From Chlorogloeopsis fritschii PCC 6912 (GTDB lineage: Bacteria > Cyanobacteriota > Cyanobacteriia > Cyanobacteriales > Nostocaceae), in NCBI RefSeq assembly GCF_000317285.1, contig NZ_AJLN01000078.1, positions 1-64,000 of the forward strand: a stretch of DNA of 64,000 bases, read 5' to 3'. Position 1 is the stretch's first letter. Each line of letters begins with the position of its first letter. Below the pieces are notes generated by a model that saw only the letters and a list, made by a program, of their open reading frames with translations, ran no database searches and was not told where the DNA came from. Positions 25,544 to 35,413 of the stretch are shown here, piece by piece. The position numbers were made by a program, and so were the translations under genes.

Positions 25544-28216
25544 TCACAGATCCAGAGGATGCTGCTCCCAAGCAGCAATTGCCTGCCGAATCGGGATTTC
25601 AATACTAAATTCTGCTCCTTGCCCTGGTTGTGAAGTGCATTTCAAAACACCTTTGTGATTTTCGACAATAATTTGATAGCTAACCGATAATCCCAAACCG
25701 ACACCACTACCTACGGGTTTTGTGGTAAAGAACGGATCGAAAACTCGTGCTTTAACTTGTTCACTCATTCCAACACCGTTATCAGCAATTTTGACGCGAA
25801 CTCTACTCGAACAAACAAGCTCTGTACGAATACGAATTTGTGGAATTAGGTACTGGTGATTGGGTACTGAGGATTGGGGAGTGTGGGAAGTTTGAAGAAG
25901 GGCGTGGAGAGAAGCGGGTGGGGAGTGTAGGGAGTTTTTCTCTCCCCCATCTTCCCTATCTTCCTCATCTTTTTCTTCCCTTCTTCTTCCTAATCCCTCT
26001 AATGCATCAATCGCATTATTAAGAATATTCATAAAAACTTGGTTGAGCTTGCCTGGATAGCACTCAACAACAGGTAAGTTGCCGTATTCTTTGATAATTT
26101 CAATTTGAGGATGGTGGAGATTATCTTTGAGTCGGTGCTGCAAAATTAATAAGGTACTGTCAATTCCTTCGTGCAAATTCACCCGTTTCATCTCGGCTTC
26201 GTCAAGACGTGAGAAATTTCTTAAAGAAAGGACAATATTACCAATACGTTTAGCACCAGCTTGCATAGATTCTAAAAGCTTTGGCAGATCCATCACCACA
26301 AAGTCAAAATCTATGTCTTGCGATCGCTCAACAATTGTCGAGACTGGTTGAGGATAATGTTCTTGGTAAAGGCGCAACATATCTAATAAGTTAGATATGT
26401 ATTGCTCGGCGTGTGCCAAGTTACCAACAATGAAATTGATGGGATTGTTGATTTCATGAGCAATACCAGCTACCATCTGACCAAGAGAAGACATTTTTTC
26501 GCTTTGAACGAGCTGGGTTTGAGTATTTTTAAGGTTTTCTAAAGCTTGCTGCAACTCTAAACTTTGCTCTTGGGCTACTTGAACTGCTGAGTGCAGGGCA
26601 CGTTCAGCAGAAGTACGCTCCACAATTTCCACTAATAATTGTTCATTGGCATCTTTTAAAGCTTTTGTCCGCTTTTCAACTTGAATTTCTAGTTCATCTT
26701 TAGCCTCAAATAGGGCTTTTTCTGCCGAGGCTCGTTCTTGGTGCAGAGCTACTGCTGCCGCTGCTGCTGCCAGCAAATCTATTTCTAAAGCATCCCAAGC
26801 ACGTGCTTCTGTACAATTGTCAAAGCCTATAAAACCCCAAAATTTGTTATTGACTGTTAGCGGTAAAAGCAGGATGGAAAGAATTTCTTGTCTGCCAAGA
26901 AACTTTTGCTCTGATTCTGGAAATTCGGCGACTATACCTGCAATGATTTCACCCTTTCCTAAAATTTCCGCCCAACGAGGAAGAACTTCTTGCAAGGATA
27001 AGTTTTGCAGTTGTGAGTTATCGATTTCTGGTGTAATGTCTTTTGCGCACCACTCGGCACGCTGACTTGTAAGCAAGCATCCTGCTGCGTCTTGATGGTT
27101 CTCAAATAAGTAAACGCGGCTGGCTCCCGATGCTTGTCCAAGTAATTCTAAGATGTGTGCGTAACAATTGCCAGCAGTATCATCAGCCAGTAACCGCCTT
27201 TGTGCTTCTACCAGGGTTGCCAGGTAATGTTCCCGCTTTGCTAGAGCTAACTCTGTCTGTTTGCGTTCTGATTCAGCTTTTTGACGTTGATTTGCTTCGA
27301 TAGCTAAAGTCACTAAGTCAGCGATACAGCCTGCAAAATTTTGTTCTTCTAAACTCCAATGGCGCACACCGCCTGTATATTCATGGCAAACAACGCCTAC
27401 CATCTCACCTTCCACCCAAATTGGTGCATCTAACATAGATGTAACGCCAACCGCAGGCAGATAGGCTACGCCAAATTCACAGGTACGCGGATCGGTATAG
27501 GCGTCATCTGCTGCGATGGTACGCTCTGCTTCTAAAGCTTGGAAGTATACTGGATAGTCTACTGCTGAAAGTTCTACACCACTGGTATGCCGCTTGAGTG
27601 TTTGTTCGTAGAGGTTAAGGCAGCGAATTTTAGAGCGATCGCTATTGTAGTGCCACACACTGACGCGTTCTAATCCAAGGGTAGCGGCGGCAGCTTCGGT
27701 GATTTTGGCTAAAGCTGAATTTAAATCGCCTTGTGCCAAGTTTCTACTTTTTGCCAGCGCCAAAAGCACTTGGTTTTGCTGCTCCAAACGATTGTGGGTG
27801 TGACGCAGGATCAGTTCGCAGCTTTGCCGTTCAATAATATTACTAAAGGTACAAATTACCTGTTCTGTACCATCCTGAGGCTGGGTATTCACCAGTAACC
27901 AAATGCGTTCGCAGTTATTGGGATGAGAAATACTCAAAATCAAATTTTCTTGGCGAGAAAGTAGCAAATTTGGGTTAGCAAAAGCTGTATTGTCTACTTG
28001 GGTAACTTGCCAGGTATTCCCAAAAGCAGGAGTTCCCAATAATTCTTTTTCTGAACGTTGCAGCAATTTACAACCTATAGCATTACAAAATAAAATTTCT
28101 GCCTTTGCTCCCAATAGCATTACCCCTACTGGTATTTGGCGCAGGATTTTTTCTTGAGCTAATAAAGTTTTTGAGCCTTTTTTACGGCTGTGATATTTAG
28201 TATTATTTGTAACCAT
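25544..28216 (-). CDS. Soluble sensor histidine kinase (PAS-GAF-GAF-HisKA-HATPase)
   Basis: 890 residues without membrane helices. A PAS domain (about 25-135: ILRQIPVGVMLLGAKAEILF) is followed by two GAF domains (about 160-315 and 335-500). The first GAF shows VGVVCHEYTGGVRHWSLEEQNFA, the second FWGFIGFDNC. A coiled coil (about 500-580) leads to HisKA with MVAGIAHEINNP and His587, then the ATPase with N-box MNILNNAIDAL, G1 IADNGVGMS and G2 GVGLGLSV. An insertion of about 54 residues from repeat DNA (25840-26003) lies right after the N-box. No response regulator is adjacent, so it is an orphan kinase. GAF1 has a Cys within its core, but nothing here proves a bilin attachment. Confidence 0.9.
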   Translation of the reverse strand: MVTNNTKYHSRKKGSKTLLAQEKILRQIPVGVMLLGAKAEILFCNAIGCKLLQRSEKELLGTPAFGNTWQVTQVDNTAFANPNLLLSRQENLILSISHPNNCERIWLLVNTQPQDGTEQVICTFSNIIERQSCELILRHTHNRLEQQNQVLLALAKSRNLAQGDLNSALAKITEAAAATLGLERVSVWHYNSDRSKIRCLNLYEQTLKRHTSGVELSAVDYPVYFQALEAERTIAADDAYTDPRTCEFGVAYLPAVGVTSMLDAPIWVEGEMVGVVCHEYTGGVRHWSLEEQNFAGCIADLVTLAIEANQRQKAESERKQTELALAKREHYLATLVEAQRRLLADDTAGNCYAHILELLGQASGASRVYLFENHQDAAGCLLTSQRAEWCAKDITPEIDNSQLQNLSLQEVLPRWAEILGKGEIIAGIVAEFPESEQKFLGRQEILSILLLPLTVNNKFWGFIGFDNCTEARAWDALEIDLLAAAAAAVALHQERASAEKALFEAKDELEIQVEKRTKALKDANEQLLVEIVERTSAERALHSAVQVAQEQSLELQQALENLKNTQTQLVQSEKMSSLGQMVAGIAHEINNPINFIVGNLAHAEQYISNLLDMLRLYQEHYPQPVSTIVERSQDIDFDFVVMDLPKLLESMQAGAKRIGNIVLSLRNFSRLDEAEMKRVNLHEGIDSTLLILQHRLKDNLHHPQIEIIKEYGNLPVVECYPGKLNQVFMNILNNAIDALEGLGRRREEKDEEDREDGGEKNSLHSPPASLHALLQTSHTPQSSVPNHQYLIPQIRIRTELVCSSRVRVKIADNGVGMSEQVKARVFDPFFTTKPVGSGVGLGLSVSYQIIVENHKGVLKCTSQPGQGAEFSIEIPIRQAIAAWEQHPLDL
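25840..26003. repeat. Interspersed low-complexity repeat inserted in frame in the histidine kinase
   Basis: The stretch contains CCCAATCACCAGTACCTAAT-type units (minus strand) that recur between genes at 46296-46350, plus runs of CTTCCC and GAAGAAGGG. It sits between the ATPase N-box and G1 box and keeps the frame open. Confidence 0.8.
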
Positions 28217-28437
28217 ATTGATAGAATTAAAAAACTTTCTTCCCTGCTGCTTTCTGCCTCCTGCCTCCTGCCTTGGTTCTACTTTTGTACGTACTTATCA
28301 ACAAAGAAGATGCACAGCCCTATATTAAAATACAATGCTAAGACTGTGCTTATCTTTACAAGAAGTGTATTCAGTAGATTGTTCTGATAATATATTATTT
28401 TTTACAAAAAATATAACCGAAAAAATACGGCTGTTAT

Positions 28438-31400
28438 TTAAACTAACAAACGCAACTGTGAACCTTGCTGAGTTTTATTAACTTCAATGCGGGCTGCAAA
28501 AGCTTCTTTGAGGTGGGGCATATGGGTAACGGTGAGGATACAAGCGAAATCGGGGGCGATCGCGTTAATTGCTGCAATCAGGCGATCGCATCCTTCGCTA
28601 TCTTGCGTTCCAAAACCTTCATCTACAATTAACATCTGCAATGCTGCCCCAGCCCTTTGTGCCAATAATTTCGCCAAGGCTAAACGAATCGCAAAGTTAA
28701 TTCTAAACGCTTCTCCACCAGAGTAAGTTTCATAAGCTCGCGTGCCTCTAGCATCAGCAATCAAAATATCTAAAGTATCAATCAACTTGCTATTTTTCTT
28801 GGTAGATTTACCGTTGCGCCCGGCTTTTTGAGTAACAAATTGTACGTGTAATTGATTAGCACTCAGTCGTGAAAGTAATTGATTTGTCTCTGCTTCGAGT
28901 TGAGGCAAGACATTTTCAATCATCAGCGTCTGGATGCCGTTTTTACCAAATGCCTGTGCTAATTCCTGATAAGTTCGATATTGGTGTTTGACTTCTTGTA
29001 GTTGTTGTTGCTGTTGTTCGTATTGATTCTTGAGAACTTCCAACTGGTGCGCCATCTGCTCTAAGCGCCCGACTTGGGCGAGTTGTTCGTCGAGTTGGCG
29101 TCTGCGGATTGCTAGCTGCTGTTCTAAAGCTTGAATTTGAGCGATCGGATTGGCAGTTTCTTGGAGTTGATGAACGATACTGTCTATTTGATGTTTGAGT
29201 TTCTGCCGCTCTACCCACCTTGCTTGCAAAGCCACCTCTAATTCTTGTGCTCTTGTCTGCAGCTGCGGATACTGTTGCTGCGCGGTTAGTAGTTGTTGAT
29301 AGCGTAACTGCCAAGCTTGGGCTTGACGGACTGAGGCTCGCAGGTTGTTATGCTGTTCTGTATCGTAGCCAAGTTCGCTAATGTGGCGATCTAAGACAGC
29401 AATTTCTTTGGCGCACTCAGAATCAGTAGCTGCCTGCCCAATTGTAGCTTGCAATTGGACAATTTGTGCTTCTAGTTCCGGCTGACGTGCTGCTATTTGT
29501 GCTTCTCGCTTAGTTGCATCTTTAATCTGCCCTTGCTTAATTTCTGCCCAACGCCAGCGTTCCACTTCATTGCGAGCTAGAGCATGGTCTTGTTCATTAT
29601 AGTTGAGTTGTTGCAGATATTGGTTTAGCTGACTCAGTTCGGCTTGTTGATCATGAGCGTAATCACCAATTTGCAGCGATCGCTCTAGTTGTTGCTTTTG
29701 TGTTTCGATATGTTGTATTTGCTGTTCGACATCAGTGGTAGCTTGCAACTGTGCTGCCAATTGTCCCCTTTGTTCGCGTAACCCATCATAGGGAGATAAT
29801 AACTGGGATATCTCGCGATATTCCTGCCTGAGTACTTGAATTTCTCGATCTGAAACAGCCATTTGTTCGCGAACTACCCACAACTGCTCTTCCGTATCCT
29901 TGTACTCAGTCTTAGTTTTGTCCACCACGCGATTCCAGTGATGCTCATCCAAAGGGCGTTCGCACAACGGACAAATTGCATTCGGAGTCTGGAGCATTTG
30001 CAATTTTTGCTCTAATTCTCCCAACAGCCTTTCAAAATCCCGTTGGTGAGCTTGCAATCTTTCAATAAAGTGACGCCTTTCCTGTCCTTTTTCCTGAACT
30101 CGTTGCAAATATACCCGCTTTTTCTCCAATTCTTCAATCTGTACTGCTACTTCCATCACCGCTTGTTGTAGTTGCGGCTGGCGTCGCTGCTGCCCTTGTA
30201 GTTGATTTTGCGTAGCTTCTAGTTGCTCTAATCTTGCTACCAAAGAGGCATGAACTCTATCTATTTGACTTTGTAAAGTTGCCTTTTGTTGTAACAGCGG
30301 AGCTACTTGCATTTGCAACCGATCCAGCTGGGCAAGGTGCTGACGCGCTGCTGCTAATTGTGCCAACGCTTCTTCTACCTCACCTGACTTGCTCAGAGTT
30401 TGCTGAATCTCCTGCTGTTGTTGTTGCAAAGCTTCCAACTGCGCCTGCGCTTGTTGCAGTTGTCGCTCCATATCTTGAATTTGTTTGGAAAGCTGTTGCT
30501 GCTTTTGCTGACGAGCTGCAAGAGCGCGGGTATATTCTGCAAATTTAGCGCTCATCCCTTCTTCTTGAGATTGCAGATTTTGATAGTGAGTATATCCAGC
30601 TTTGATTTGGGATTCTTGAGCTAATAACTCTTCTAATAAAGATAGCTGACTTCTTGAGCTTGCCCGCTCCTGTTCGAGGCGATCGCAATCTCCTGTCAAA
30701 TTTTGGTACTGCTGCCTAACAAAATTCAGTTGCTCTTCCCAATTTTGGCGTTGATGCTGTACAACTTGCAAACTTTGTAATTGAACATTCTCAAAAGCCT
30801 GTACCTGTTGCAAGCGCTCCAGTTCGCTTTCTAACTCTGCACGTTTTTGGGCGATCGCATCTCGCTGTTGCAGTTGAGTTTTCATCGACTCTAAAGAACG
30901 TTCTAACTCTTCTGCTTTGGCTTTAAACTGACGCGATAATTCTTTTGCTCGTTCTTCTAATTCATCATATTGATTCAGTTTTAATAACTCAGCTAATATC
31001 TCTTTGCGCTCGCTGGGGCGCTTCAGCATAAATTCATCTGCACGACCTTGACGCAAGTAAGCAGAATTAATAAAAGTATCGTAATCCAGTTTTATATGTT
31101 GTAAAATTTGGTCTTGCGTTGCTCTAACACCTTTGCCAGTCAGCGAACGAAATCCATTTGGCGTTTCGATTTGAAATTCCAGAACACTACTACCACCCCG
31201 CGCTCTGGTACGAATGACTCGATAAGTTTGTTGCCCGCTTGTTTTGAAGGTAAAATCTACCCGCACTTCTTTTGTACCAGTGTGGATAACATCATCTTCA
31301 GAAGCAGCTCTGCTTTCTCCCCAAATTGCCCAGGTAATCGCTTCCAATAAAGAAGATTTACCCGCACCATTGGCTCCACAAATACAAGCAGTATGCAATC

Positions 31401-31467
31401 CGCGAAAATCTAAAGTTGTATCACGATAACTGAGGAAGTTTTTTAGGATGAGTTGTACTGGAATCAT
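28438..31467 (-). CDS. sbcC: SbcC/Rad50-type nuclease-associated ATPase
   Basis: 1009 residues of the SMC-like SbcC class. The N-terminal Walker A GANGAGKS is at 31-38, followed by the Q-loop region (YLRQGRADEFML). Long Gln-rich coiled coils flank the zinc hook CPLC near residue 499. The C-terminal half has the signature YSGGEAFRINFAIRLALAKL and Walker B MLIVDEGFGTQD. With its partner SbcD (Mre11-like nuclease) it processes hairpins and DNA ends in the cytoplasm. sbcD is not adjacent, which is common in cyanobacteria. The very high Gln content of the coils comes from CAG/CAA runs, which also generate leucine-rich artefact frames on the other strand. Confidence 0.93.
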   Translation of the reverse strand: MIPVQLILKNFLSYRDTTLDFRGLHTACICGANGAGKSSLLEAITWAIWGESRAASEDDVIHTGTKEVRVDFTFKTSGQQTYRVIRTRARGGSSVLEFQIETPNGFRSLTGKGVRATQDQILQHIKLDYDTFINSAYLRQGRADEFMLKRPSERKEILAELLKLNQYDELEERAKELSRQFKAKAEELERSLESMKTQLQQRDAIAQKRAELESELERLQQVQAFENVQLQSLQVVQHQRQNWEEQLNFVRQQYQNLTGDCDRLEQERASSRSQLSLLEELLAQESQIKAGYTHYQNLQSQEEGMSAKFAEYTRALAARQQKQQQLSKQIQDMERQLQQAQAQLEALQQQQQEIQQTLSKSGEVEEALAQLAAARQHLAQLDRLQMQVAPLLQQKATLQSQIDRVHASLVARLEQLEATQNQLQGQQRRQPQLQQAVMEVAVQIEELEKKRVYLQRVQEKGQERRHFIERLQAHQRDFERLLGELEQKLQMLQTPNAICPLCERPLDEHHWNRVVDKTKTEYKDTEEQLWVVREQMAVSDREIQVLRQEYREISQLLSPYDGLREQRGQLAAQLQATTDVEQQIQHIETQKQQLERSLQIGDYAHDQQAELSQLNQYLQQLNYNEQDHALARNEVERWRWAEIKQGQIKDATKREAQIAARQPELEAQIVQLQATIGQAATDSECAKEIAVLDRHISELGYDTEQHNNLRASVRQAQAWQLRYQQLLTAQQQYPQLQTRAQELEVALQARWVERQKLKHQIDSIVHQLQETANPIAQIQALEQQLAIRRRQLDEQLAQVGRLEQMAHQLEVLKNQYEQQQQQLQEVKHQYRTYQELAQAFGKNGIQTLMIENVLPQLEAETNQLLSRLSANQLHVQFVTQKAGRNGKSTKKNSKLIDTLDILIADARGTRAYETYSGGEAFRINFAIRLALAKLLAQRAGAALQMLIVDEGFGTQDSEGCDRLIAAINAIAPDFACILTVTHMPHLKEAFAARIEVNKTQQGSQLRLLV

Positions 31468-32682
31468 CTAGGCTAGGAAACCACACATTTTTAATAAGTA
31501 GCAGCACAGGTACTCTGTTTGCTAGTCTAGCTAGCTAAAAATCATGTTTCTAGTCTTTAAGACTCTATTTTTACAATTGTTAACATTAGCATGAGAATTT
31601 TTTTCCTGTTAAGTAACCCTTTTTTACTATAGTTATATAAAAATTAAACCTAGCCTGAGAGAATAGAGCCTTTATCCTTTAGCTATCCTTCTCAGCTTCT
31701 AGTGTCAGAGGTGGTGCAACTAGGAATGTACAGCATAGTATTAAGTTCATTAACAATCTTTTTTTAATGAAAGCAGAAGAAGAAGTTTCTTTACTAGAAA
31801 AGTAGAGCATAGGAAAAATGGGAGGGGTTAGTTGCAAATTTTAACCATGAGGTTTAGTAGGTGCGAGAAGGTGTGGCTGTTTTACCCTCCTAGCAAAAAA
31901 GTGAGATTCTTTGGTATTCTTTCCGCATTTTCCTCTTGGTAAAGTGGAGATGAAAGTAATTTTGATATTTAAATAGTCAGGATTTGATGATAGACAGGAA
32001 TTACTTCTATATTAAATTTTAGCCAAAGAGTTATACATAACTTGGCACCATTTTTTAGCAGATGGAAATGTCCTTTAACTTTTTTAAATTCAATATTTTT
32101 TAGAGAAACTCTGCAATTACTCCTGGTTATCAAAATTAAGCTTGCTGGTAATCACATATTAACTATCTAAATGTCAAATAGTCTTGTTCTTTGATAACTT
32201 ATCTATTACCTTGATACTTGCCCGTTAATGAGATTTTCACCATTCTCAATAACCGTAGGGTGGAGAGAAGTCACAAGACGCCGGAATTTTACAGAAAAGA
32301 AAATATGTTCCTATGATGTATTTAGGGCGTAGGCAGGCTTAGTTTGTGTAGCCTCAGGCTTCTAGCCTAAGTGAGCACTAATGTGATTTATGGAAGAAGT
32401 TTATTGATTGACATATATCTGCCGAGATAGATGATGTAAAAATATCAGGAACAAATTCAAATAAATTTGCGTCATTATTATTATAGATAGTTAATTTATA
32501 TCTATCGAATAGAGATGAGCATAATATGAAAATTTGAGTAGCGCTTCACATACTATATATGACCTTGGTGCTATGACTTTTGTCATATATAAATAGATAG
32601 GTAGATAAGTTAAAAATTCAGAAACAATATCAGTAAAATCACGTCAAAATCAGTAAGATACAAAGACACAAAAGGACTTATT
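31468..32682. other. Long gene-free AT-rich region with repeat fragments
   Basis: 1.2 kb without a credible gene on either strand. It holds an 18-nt word (32264-32281) identical to part of the repeat inside the kinase at 5430-5447 and a 31-bp unit at 32331-32361 that matches 54295-54325 at about 27 of 31 positions. Bases near 31820-31895 have a long-range GGGAGG/CCCTCC complementarity, which alone is too weak to call an RNA gene. The right end must carry the promoter of the exported protein gene at 32683. Confidence 0.55.
32331..32361. repeat. Interspersed 31-bp repeat (AGGCAGGCTT type), copy 1
   Basis: Begins AGGCAGGCTT and ends TCAGGCTT with TGTGTAGC inside; second copy at 54295-54325. Similar units are widespread in the spacers of filamentous cyanobacteria. 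Confidence 0.65.
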
Positions 32683-33372
32683 ATGAATCGCTTTCTATAT
32701 TGGAAATCTGGAACTGCCGCAGTTATGGCAATGGCAATTACTACAGGTACAATTGTGCCTTTATTTGCCCCTGTTGGTGCCAATGCACAAACACCGGATC
32801 TTTTTAATCGCAGTCGAGTCACAAGTCAATCAAGAACAGTTTCAATTCCTCGTGGAGTCAGAATTCCTGTGACTTACGAAAAAGATAGAATTCTGGTTAC
32901 TCCTAATGAAACATCATCTTTAAAATTAACAGTTGCCAGGAATATTGTAGATAGGAATGGAAATCTCTTAATTCCGGAAGGAACTGAAATTGAAGGGCAG
33001 TTAGAACCTGCAACCGCTAGAAATGGTGATAAAGGTTCTCGCTATGTGGCAAAAGAACTAGTTTTTCGTGACGGTAGGCGGCAAACTATAGATGCAACTT
33101 CTCAGATAGTGACTAGAAAAGAAACTATTAAGAAAGGAGCTAAAACGGGGACGATATTAACAGATGCGGCTATTGGGGCAGGTGCTGCTAGTGTAATTTC
33201 ACTAATTACAGGCAACCGTAAAATAGAAGTTCTAGAGCCTATCGCTGGTGGTGCTGCTGGCGCTTTAGCCAGTGTGCTGTTGCGCAGAAGAGAAGTGGAA
33301 GTTGTTTCTATCGATCCTCAAAGAGATTTGGATTTGACTTTAGAATCTAATTTGCTTCTATCTCGCTATTAG
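32683..33372 (+). CDS. Exported protein with VirB10/TrbI-like beta region
   Basis: 229 residues. A signal peptide (MNRFLYWKSGTAAVMAMAIT... ending about GANAQT near residue 36) is followed by a mature protein with the pattern IPRGVRIPVTYE, LLIPEGTEIEGQLEP, KELVFRDGRRQTIDA. This order (polar barrel strand, LIP.GT..EG, then a description of a surface property and D-A-x-S) resembles the C-terminal beta-barrel of VirB10/TrbI conjugation proteins, which is how such cyanobacterial proteins are often labelled. A Gly/Ala-rich helix pair (AAIGAGAASVISLITG, AGGAAGALASVLL) follows and could be a glycine-zipper membrane hairpin. No conjugation genes are nearby, so a house role in the envelope is more likely. 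AGGA lies seven bases before the ATG. Confidence 0.78.
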   Translation: MNRFLYWKSGTAAVMAMAITTGTIVPLFAPVGANAQTPDLFNRSRVTSQSRTVSIPRGVRIPVTYEKDRILVTPNETSSLKLTVARNIVDRNGNLLIPEGTEIEGQLEPATARNGDKGSRYVAKELVFRDGRRQTIDATSQIVTRKETIKKGAKTGTILTDAAIGAGAASVISLITGNRKIEVLEPIAGGAAGALASVLLRRREVEVVSIDPQRDLDLTLESNLLLSRY

Positions 33373-33457
33373 AATTAACTGAGTTTAATTTAAAATGCGA
33401 TCGCTTCCTCAAATCGAATGGGTGCGATCGCTTAATTTTGTATTTCAGTAGAACACA

Positions 33458-34750
33458 TTAATCACTTACAACAGGCAACCAAACAATAAATGTAGTCCCT
33501 GGTGCTTGAGGTAATGAAATTTTTGAGGGAAGAGCAGGACTAAAAACTTCAATTTTTCCCTGCATTTGTTCTACCAATTGCTTGGCTATGGCTAAACCCA
33601 AGCCTGTACCAGGAATTTCAGTTTGAGCTTGCACACCTCGATAATGCCTTTCACCAAGATGTTCTAAATCTTCGGGTGGAATGCCAGGGCCATTATCTGT
33701 GATAGTAACTCCCTGGAAATTATCTTTTTCTTGTCCTACTTGAATTAATATTTTACCACCTGGCGGAGTGTATTTTAAAGCATTATCAATAATATTACTT
33801 AACACTTCTGTTAAGGCTTTAGGATTAATCCGCACTAATGGTAAATTAGACGGAATATTGGACATTAATTGCAAGTTTCGCTCTTGAGCTATTGCTTGAG
33901 CTGAAACTAATAAAGGTTGCAATACATCAGCTAAATAACATTCTGTTTTTTTCTCTCCAGCCCCCGGTAATAATAGTACAGGTTTGTCTTCTTTTTCTAC
34001 TGTTGCTTCTACAAATACTTCGTTCTTTTCTGGTAGTTTCAAAGGTGCTAAATCTTCTGCGCTCAAGTCAATTGCTTCATCAAACTTTTGCAGCAATTCT
34101 TGCAGGCGATCGCTTTCCCGAACAATACTTTCTGCTACCTCTCGGTTGGCATCTCCTGCTCGCAATCTCTTCATCAGCAGTTTGCCAAAGGTTCGTAATG
34201 CTGTTAGTGGATTGCGAAATTGATGCAATAAATTATCCAGCAAATCTTGCTGCTTTTCTTGCAAAATTTGTTGTTGATGCAATTGCACCTCCAACCATGT
34301 TCGACGCTGATCTAAAATACAAGCTATTGTCAGGGTTTGAGCAACGCGCTCAATTTGACTGCGCTCTTGTTCATTCCATGCCCTATCTTCCCTGGCTGTG
34401 ACTAGCAACCCCATCATCACATCTTCATAAATCAGAGGTAGAAAAATTTGATCGCCACTTAGTAATTCCTGTTGTGAATTTGATGCAGTTGTATCTTCTG
34501 TTCCAAATTCTTTTGCTGCTGTCAGTAACTTTTGGTTAAACTTTGGCAATGCCAATGCATTTACTCCTTGTCGCCCCATTGCCGTCTCTGGATAAACCAC
34601 CACAGGAACCAGTTTCGCTTCATTTGTCGGAGCTTCTACCAATTCTTGGGTTAAATACACAACGCTTAAAGACGCTCCTAACCCCTGGGCTAACAACATC
34701 ATTTGCTCTTGACACAGAACAACAAACTCAGAACTGGCAGACATTAACAT
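33458..34750 (-). CDS. GAF-domain histidine kinase, Hik2/chloroplast-sensor-kinase-like
   Basis: 430 residues, soluble. A GAF domain (about 10-150, FVVLCQEQMMLLAQGLGASLSVVYL) precedes a HisKA region whose H-box is LLDNLLHQFRNPLTALRTFGKLL, and an ATPase with NIIDNALKYTPPGG, TDNGPGIP and [12 protein letters not shown]. The H-box form and domain order match the Hik2 group of cyanobacteria, homologous to plastid CSK, which senses redox or salt state and signals to Rre1/RppA-type regulators. That assignment rests on my memory of the H-box, so I give no gene symbol. A Cys lies at residue about 13 in FVVLCQ. The start is either 34750 or the ATG six bases later. No regulator gene is adjacent. Confidence 0.85.
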   Translation of the reverse strand: MLMSASSEFVVLCQEQMMLLAQGLGASLSVVYLTQELVEAPTNEAKLVPVVVYPETAMGRQGVNALALPKFNQKLLTAAKEFGTEDTTASNSQQELLSGDQIFLPLIYEDVMMGLLVTAREDRAWNEQERSQIERVAQTLTIACILDQRRTWLEVQLHQQQILQEKQQDLLDNLLHQFRNPLTALRTFGKLLMKRLRAGDANREVAESIVRESDRLQELLQKFDEAIDLSAEDLAPLKLPEKNEVFVEATVEKEDKPVLLLPGAGEKKTECYLADVLQPLLVSAQAIAQERNLQLMSNIPSNLPLVRINPKALTEVLSNIIDNALKYTPPGGKILIQVGQEKDNFQGVTITDNGPGIPPEDLEHLGERHYRGVQAQTEIPGTGLGLAIAKQLVEQMQGKIEVFSPALPSKISLPQAPGTTFIVWLPVVSD

Positions 34751-35095
34751 TTTTTAGCTCTTGCTTAAAATTTTAGATTTCAGGTAAGACAAGAAAAAGG
34801 CAGGAGTTGTTTATGTAACAAAGCATAACTAAACCATTTAAGTTTTGCCTCGCCCTAGCGCATTATTCTTTGACTGCTTTTTATTTACAAAAAAAAGTAA
34901 AGGCTGAAAGCCTCGCCCCTTGTGGGTGGATTCGTTTTCCCCCAACCCTGTTTCCTTTCATCTACACTCAAAAAAATATGCTTGTTGTATCAAAAGTTTA
35001 AAAACTGTTGATCTTTTAAACTAGAACTTTTATAATTACGACGGATTTTGTAGCTATAACTACAATACGTAGCTTGCAAAGAGGAGGAAAATAGG
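34751..35095. other. Divergent intergenic region
   Basis: 345 bp between the GAF kinase and the DUF3155 gene, AT-rich. It ends with GAGGAGG, a strong ribosome-binding site for the downstream TTG start. A short GGCTGAAAGCC hairpin occurs near 34900. No open frame. Confidence 0.5.
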
Positions 35096-35413
35096 TTGGC
35101 AAGGAGACGGAAGCGGAAAAGCCGTCGTCGCCAAGAAGGGCGGCGCATTCTTGAACATGTGCCTCAATATAGCATTGAAAGTGGCGAAGATAAACCTGTG
35201 ACAGCAGCCAGAAAATTCATTCAAGCTGAAGGGATTTTGCCACCCGCTTTACTACTTGTGAAGCGTAACGAACATACCACAGACAGATATTTTTGGGCTG
35301 AAAAGGGATTGTTTGGTGCTCAATATGTAGAAGAGAACCATTTCTTATTCCCAAGCCTGAGAATTTTAGAAAATCCTTCTGGCTCGGAACCTGTAGCTGT
35401 GGCTAGTCGATAG
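35096..35413 (+). CDS. DUF3155-family cyanobacterial protein
   Basis: 105 residues starting at a TTG, supported by GAGGAGG eight bases upstream and by the fact that MARRRKRKSRRRQEG is the conserved start of the family. The N-terminus is very basic. The core VTAARKFIQAEGILPPALLLV and HTTDRYFWAEKGLFGAQYVEENHFLFPSL matches what I recall of DUF3155, found across cyanobacteria with no assigned function. The basic head suggests RNA, ribosome or DNA binding, but this is inference. Confidence 0.85.
   Translation: MARRRKRKSRRRQEGRRILEHVPQYSIESGEDKPVTAARKFIQAEGILPPALLLVKRNEHTTDRYFWAEKGLFGAQYVEENHFLFPSLRILENPSGSEPVAVASR

Noticed and set aside
30234-30624. Leucine-rich open frames on the plus strand inside sbcC
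   Set aside because: They are reverse readings of the CAG/CAA-rich coiled-coil region of sbcC.
31820-31895. Possible small RNA with long-range GGGAGG/CCCTCC pairing
   Set aside because: The complementarity is only six bases over 70 nt, with no clear promoter or terminator.
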